A stretch of 8,861 bases of DNA from positions 1-8,861 of the forward strand of contig JAGAEH010000028.1 in assembly GCA_017613225.1 (NCBI GenBank), given 5' to 3'. This DNA is from Lachnospiraceae bacterium (GTDB taxonomy: Bacteria; Bacillota; Clostridia; Lachnospirales; Lachnospiraceae). The notes under the pieces are model-generated. The model searched no databases, was not told where the DNA came from, and saw nothing but the letters and a program-made list of their open reading frames with translations. Positions 6,147-8,861 of this stretch are shown here, piece by piece (within the stretch, counting starts at the first letter, position 1; each line of letters begins with the position of its first letter). A program made the position numbers and the translations under genes.

Positions 6147-6803
6147 ATGTTAGGAAGAATTCTGTCTGTACTGATCGGCTATGTGTTCGGTATGTTCCAG
6201 ACCGGCTATTTTTACGGCAAGGTCTTTGAGAACACGGACATCCGCACCAAGGGCAGCGGCAATGCCGGCACCACGAACGTGCTGCGCACATTTGGCCCCA
6301 AGGCAGCGATCATCGTGCTGTTGGGCGACATCCTGAAGGTGGTCATCACCTGCCTGCTCTGCAAATGGCTGTTCGGCGATTCCAGTACCCTGCGGGGCGG
6401 GAACAACTTGCTCTACATGCTTTGGGGCGGCCTGGGCTGCACCCTGGGACACAACTTCCCGTTCTATATGCACTTTAAGGGCGGCAAGGGCATCGCTGTG
6501 CTGGCGGGACTGGTCATCATGACCAATACGCCGCTGACCATCATCGGTCTCATCCTGTTCGTCGGCGCAGTGGCTCTGACCAAGTTCGTGACCCTTGGAT
6601 CCATCCTGGTCTCCCTGATGTTCGCCATCGGCTGGACCGTACTGGCGCTGATGGGGAAACTGCCGTTGTATCCGAACCTTCTGCCGGAATCCTGTATTCT
6701 GGCGGCGATCATAGGCCTGATGGCCGTCTGGCAGCACCGTGCGAACATCAAGCGGCTGCTGGCAGGGAATGAAAGGAAGATTTCCTTCAAAAAGACTGTG
6801 TAA
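6147..6803 (+). CDS. plsY: Acyl-phosphate:glycerol-3-phosphate acyltransferase PlsY
   Basis: PlsY transfers a fatty acyl group from acyl-phosphate (made by PlsX) to glycerol-3-phosphate, giving lysophosphatidic acid, the first committed step of phospholipid synthesis in most Gram-positive bacteria. The 218-residue integral membrane protein carries all three family motifs: KGSGNAGTTNVLR (35-47), GHNFPFYMHFKGGKG (101-115) and HRANIKRLLAGNE (197-209), separated by hydrophobic membrane segments. The opening GYVFGMFQTGYFYGK (11-25) replaces the GSIP seen in many homologues, a form I associate with Clostridia. The ATG lies one base after the der stop, with GAGAGGG (6134-6140) inside the end of der as ribosome-binding site. 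In many Clostridia der-plsY is followed by gpsA, which makes glycerol-3-phosphate for PlsY. Here the next gene is a solute-binding lipoprotein instead. Confidence 0.97.
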   Translation: MLGRILSVLIGYVFGMFQTGYFYGKVFENTDIRTKGSGNAGTTNVLRTFGPKAAIIVLLGDILKVVITCLLCKWLFGDSSTLRGGNNLLYMLWGGLGCTLGHNFPFYMHFKGGKGIAVLAGLVIMTNTPLTIIGLILFVGAVALTKFVTLGSILVSLMFAIGWTVLALMGKLPLYPNLLPESCILAAIIGLMAVWQHRANIKRLLAGNERKISFKKTV

Positions 6804-6816
6804 CAGGAGTTTTACA

Positions 6817-8861
6817 ATGAAGATCAAAAGATTACTCGCAGTCCTGCTGGCAGGAGCCATGCTGTTTTCTGCCGCCGGCTGCAGTGAGTCCACAGAGACA
6901 CTTCCCGTAGAAAGCGGCCAGACCTCCGGCCAGGAGGAGAGCGTACCGGAGGGAAAGACTGCGGCGGAGGATCAGACCGATGCAGATCCCGGCAAGACGG
7001 AAAACGATACGCAGAACCCCGGAGACAGTTCCGGGGCAGCCCAGTCGTCCGAATCCCTGACAGAGCCCACTACGGCTGCGCCTGAAAAGCCCCGGGGACT
7101 GATCACGATGGCCTGCGGCGAGCTTTCCGGCTGCTTTAGCAGCCTTTTCGCCACCCACGAGGGCGATAAGCTGCTTGCCAGCCTGGTAATGCCTTCCATG
7201 CTGGTGATCGACCGTCAGGGCAAGGTGGTCTATAACGCAGGCGAAGGGGAGACCCGCAGCACTGCGCTGGCCGAATACACCTACAACGGGGTGGTTTCCA
7301 TCGACGAGAGCTATGACAAGGAGAGCAACGCCACTACTTACAGTATGAAGATCCGCGACGGGGCAGTCTTCAGCGACGGCACCCCCATCACTGCAGACGA
7401 CCTGATCTTCACCTACTACGTGCTGTGCGACCCTTCCTATGACGGCCCCAGCAAGGTGCAGTATCAGAACATCTTCGGCGTGCGCGCCTATCAGCTGAAC
7501 AACACGGCGGCTCCCGGCATCGAGGTGACTGACAGCGATGTGAACAAGGCCCTGGGCAATCCCACGGAGGGCCTGCGGCAGGCGATCGTAGAAGCCATTA
7601 TCCGTCCTACGCTGGAAGAGGAACGGGACTGGTGTTCCGCCAACTGGGAGCGCTATGTGGAGCGCGGCTATGGCGACAGCGCCGAGGAACTGTTCGTGAC
7701 GCTCTATACCTCCGTACTCTCTTCCAACTATAAGGCAGACGACAAGAGCTTTGATCAGATCCTGAACGATACGGTCGAACTGTTCGGCATGAACTACAAG
7801 ACGCTGGCCAAGATCTATAAGAACGATATCGACTTTTTCAACGAGAAGGTCAAGACCATCACCCGCAATTATCTGTACGAGACCCTGCTCGAAAAGGCCG
7901 GCGGCGAGGAGATGCCCCGTATCTCCGGCATCACCAAAGTGGACGGCAGCACGATCAACGTAAAGGTCCTGGGCAAGAGCAGCACGGTCATCCGCACCAT
8001 CTGCGACATCCCGATCCTTTCCCTGCACTACTATGGCAATGAGGATCTGTACAACTACGAGGCCGACCAGTTTGGTCTGGTCCGCGGAGACCTCTCATCC
8101 ATCCGGGCAAAAGACGGACAGCCTTTTGGCTACGGCCCTTACCAGTTCGTCGGTTCTGACGGTTCGGCCGCGACACTGACAGAGAACAAATACTATCAGG
8201 ACAGTGTTCTGGAGAAGGCAGATCTGAAGCTGCTGTGGTCGGATACCACAGACAAGCTTTCCCAGCTGACGGACGGAACTGCCGATCTGGCCGATCTGGA
8301 GCTCAATGACACCGAGATCGCCGCGATCCGCGCCACCAACGAGAATGGTACCTTAAACGGAGACCAGCTGAAGACCATCACTTATAACGATGACACTTAT
8401 TATTACTTCGGCATGAACGTGACCCGCGTCAACGTCAATGACGGTGAGCTGACCGAAGCCAGCCTGCATATGCGCCGGGCCATCGGCATGGTCATCAGCG
8501 CGGTCCGCGCCGACAAGTGCTACAGCTATTACGGCGAGACTGCCAAGCTGATCGACTACCCGTGCTCCAGCTCCTTCGACGCGATGCCGACGGATCCCAT
8601 CCCGGCAAACATTTCCTTTACGCAGAGCGAAGACGGCACGGTCCTGACGAAGGACAATGTCATGGAAGCGGTCCGCGAGGAACTGACAGCAGCCGGCTAT
8701 ACATTCAAGGAAGAGGGCAACATCTCTCACCTGCCCAAGGGCGGAAAACTGAAATTCACGGTCCACGTGCCGCCGTACCTGGTCGGTGACAACGCAGTGA
8801 CGGCTATCCTTGCCGAGACGAAGACCATGCTGGAGAGCATCGGCTTTGAGATCAGCTTCAA
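6817..8861 (+). CDS. ABC transporter solute-binding lipoprotein, family 5 (3' end outside window)
   Basis: The frame is open from ATG 6817 to the end of the window (681 complete codons), so the C-terminus is missing. The start has AGGAG (6805-6809) seven bases upstream and lies 13 bases after plsY. Residues 1-22 form a lipoprotein signal peptide: KIKR, a hydrophobic core, then the lipobox AAGC with Cys22 as the acylated residue, making it a substrate for the Lgt encoded upstream. Residues 23-93 are a low-complexity Ser/Thr/Glu/Gly/Pro-rich tether. The family 5 solute-binding signature is at about 176-206 (YSMKIRDGAVFSDG, TPITADDLIFTYYVL), as in oligopeptide and nickel binders. A segment of about 140 residues (229-368), rich in charged and aromatic residues, separates this from the expected next strand (ISGITKVDGSTINVKVL). 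KPRGLITMACGEL marks the start of the folded domain. Peptides are the likeliest ligand, but that is inference. Transporter permease and ATPase genes, if present, lie beyond the window. Confidence 0.88.
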   Translation, partial: MKIKRLLAVLLAGAMLFSAAGCSESTETLPVESGQTSGQEESVPEGKTAAEDQTDADPGKTENDTQNPGDSSGAAQSSESLTEPTTAAPEKPRGLITMACGELSGCFSSLFATHEGDKLLASLVMPSMLVIDRQGKVVYNAGEGETRSTALAEYTYNGVVSIDESYDKESNATTYSMKIRDGAVFSDGTPITADDLIFTYYVLCDPSYDGPSKVQYQNIFGVRAYQLNNTAAPGIEVTDSDVNKALGNPTEGLRQAIVEAIIRPTLEEERDWCSANWERYVERGYGDSAEELFVTLYTSVLSSNYKADDKSFDQILNDTVELFGMNYKTLAKIYKNDIDFFNEKVKTITRNYLYETLLEKAGGEEMPRISGITKVDGSTINVKVLGKSSTVIRTICDIPILSLHYYGNEDLYNYEADQFGLVRGDLSSIRAKDGQPFGYGPYQFVGSDGSAATLTENKYYQDSVLEKADLKLLWSDTTDKLSQLTDGTADLADLELNDTEIAAIRATNENGTLNGDQLKTITYNDDTYYYFGMNVTRVNVNDGELTEASLHMRRAIGMVISAVRADKCYSYYGETAKLIDYPCSSSFDAMPTDPIPANISFTQSEDGTVLTKDNVMEAVREELTAAGYTFKEEGNISHLPKGGKLKFTVHVPPYLVGDNAVTAILAETKTMLESIGFEISF

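Noticed and set aside
6832..8028. Minus-strand open frame of 398 codons opposite the lipoprotein gene
   Set aside because: No family resemblance and no ribosome-binding site. The + strand has a signal peptide, lipobox and family 5 signature in a clean frame.
1..8861. Search for CRISPR arrays, tRNA or rRNA genes, insertion sequences and attachment sites
   Set aside because: No regularly spaced repeats, clover-leaf-like segments, transposase motifs or long terminal inverted repeats were seen by eye. The window is almost fully coding on one strand.

Overview
The window is an ordinary-looking stretch of bacterial chromosome, GC-rich and densely coded, with every supported gene on the + strand. 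The gene content and protein variants point to a GC-rich member of the Clostridia (Bacillota). The main reasons are the cysteine-rich Lgt motif GRVGCLLAGCCYG with Tyr at the usual His position, a PDZ/radical-SAM/DUF512 protein directly before der, and a PlsY with the clostridial-style start GYVFGMFQTGYFYGK. Genus cannot be assigned from sequence reading alone. No mobile element, CRISPR array, tRNA or rRNA was seen.

Layout. (1) 1-891 is the 3' part of an Ntn-hydrolase-like gene (peptidase C45 / acyltransferase type), closed by a rho-independent terminator at 911-949. (2) 950-1162 is a relatively AT-rich spacer holding a strong extended -10 promoter (TATAAT at 1113-1118). (3) 1163-4734 looks like one transcription unit: an asparaginase without a signal peptide, lgt with an unusual acidic C-terminal tail of about 145 residues, and a PDZ/radical-SAM/DUF512 protein whose start overlaps the lgt stop (ATGA). 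(4) 4735-4816 is a short spacer with a second consensus -10 box, very close to the next start codon. (5) 4817-6803 carries der (ribosome-assembly GTPase) and plsY (phospholipid synthesis), one base apart. (6) 6817 to the window end is a long lipoprotein, a family 5 (oligopeptide/nickel-type) ABC-transporter solute-binding protein, cut by the window edge.

How the genes fit together. Much of the window concerns the cell envelope and ribosome assembly: PlsY makes lysophosphatidic acid for phospholipids, Lgt moves diacylglycerol from phosphatidylglycerol onto prolipoproteins, and the last gene encodes a lipobox protein that would be an Lgt substrate. Der is a 50S assembly factor. The DUF512 radical-SAM protein is a conserved neighbour of der in Clostridia and has no established function. 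The main oddities are the Lgt acidic tail, the tight coupling of lgt to the radical-SAM gene, the near-leaderless layout of the der promoter, and an insertion of about 140 residues in the solute-binding protein. I did not find a clear new multi-gene system here.
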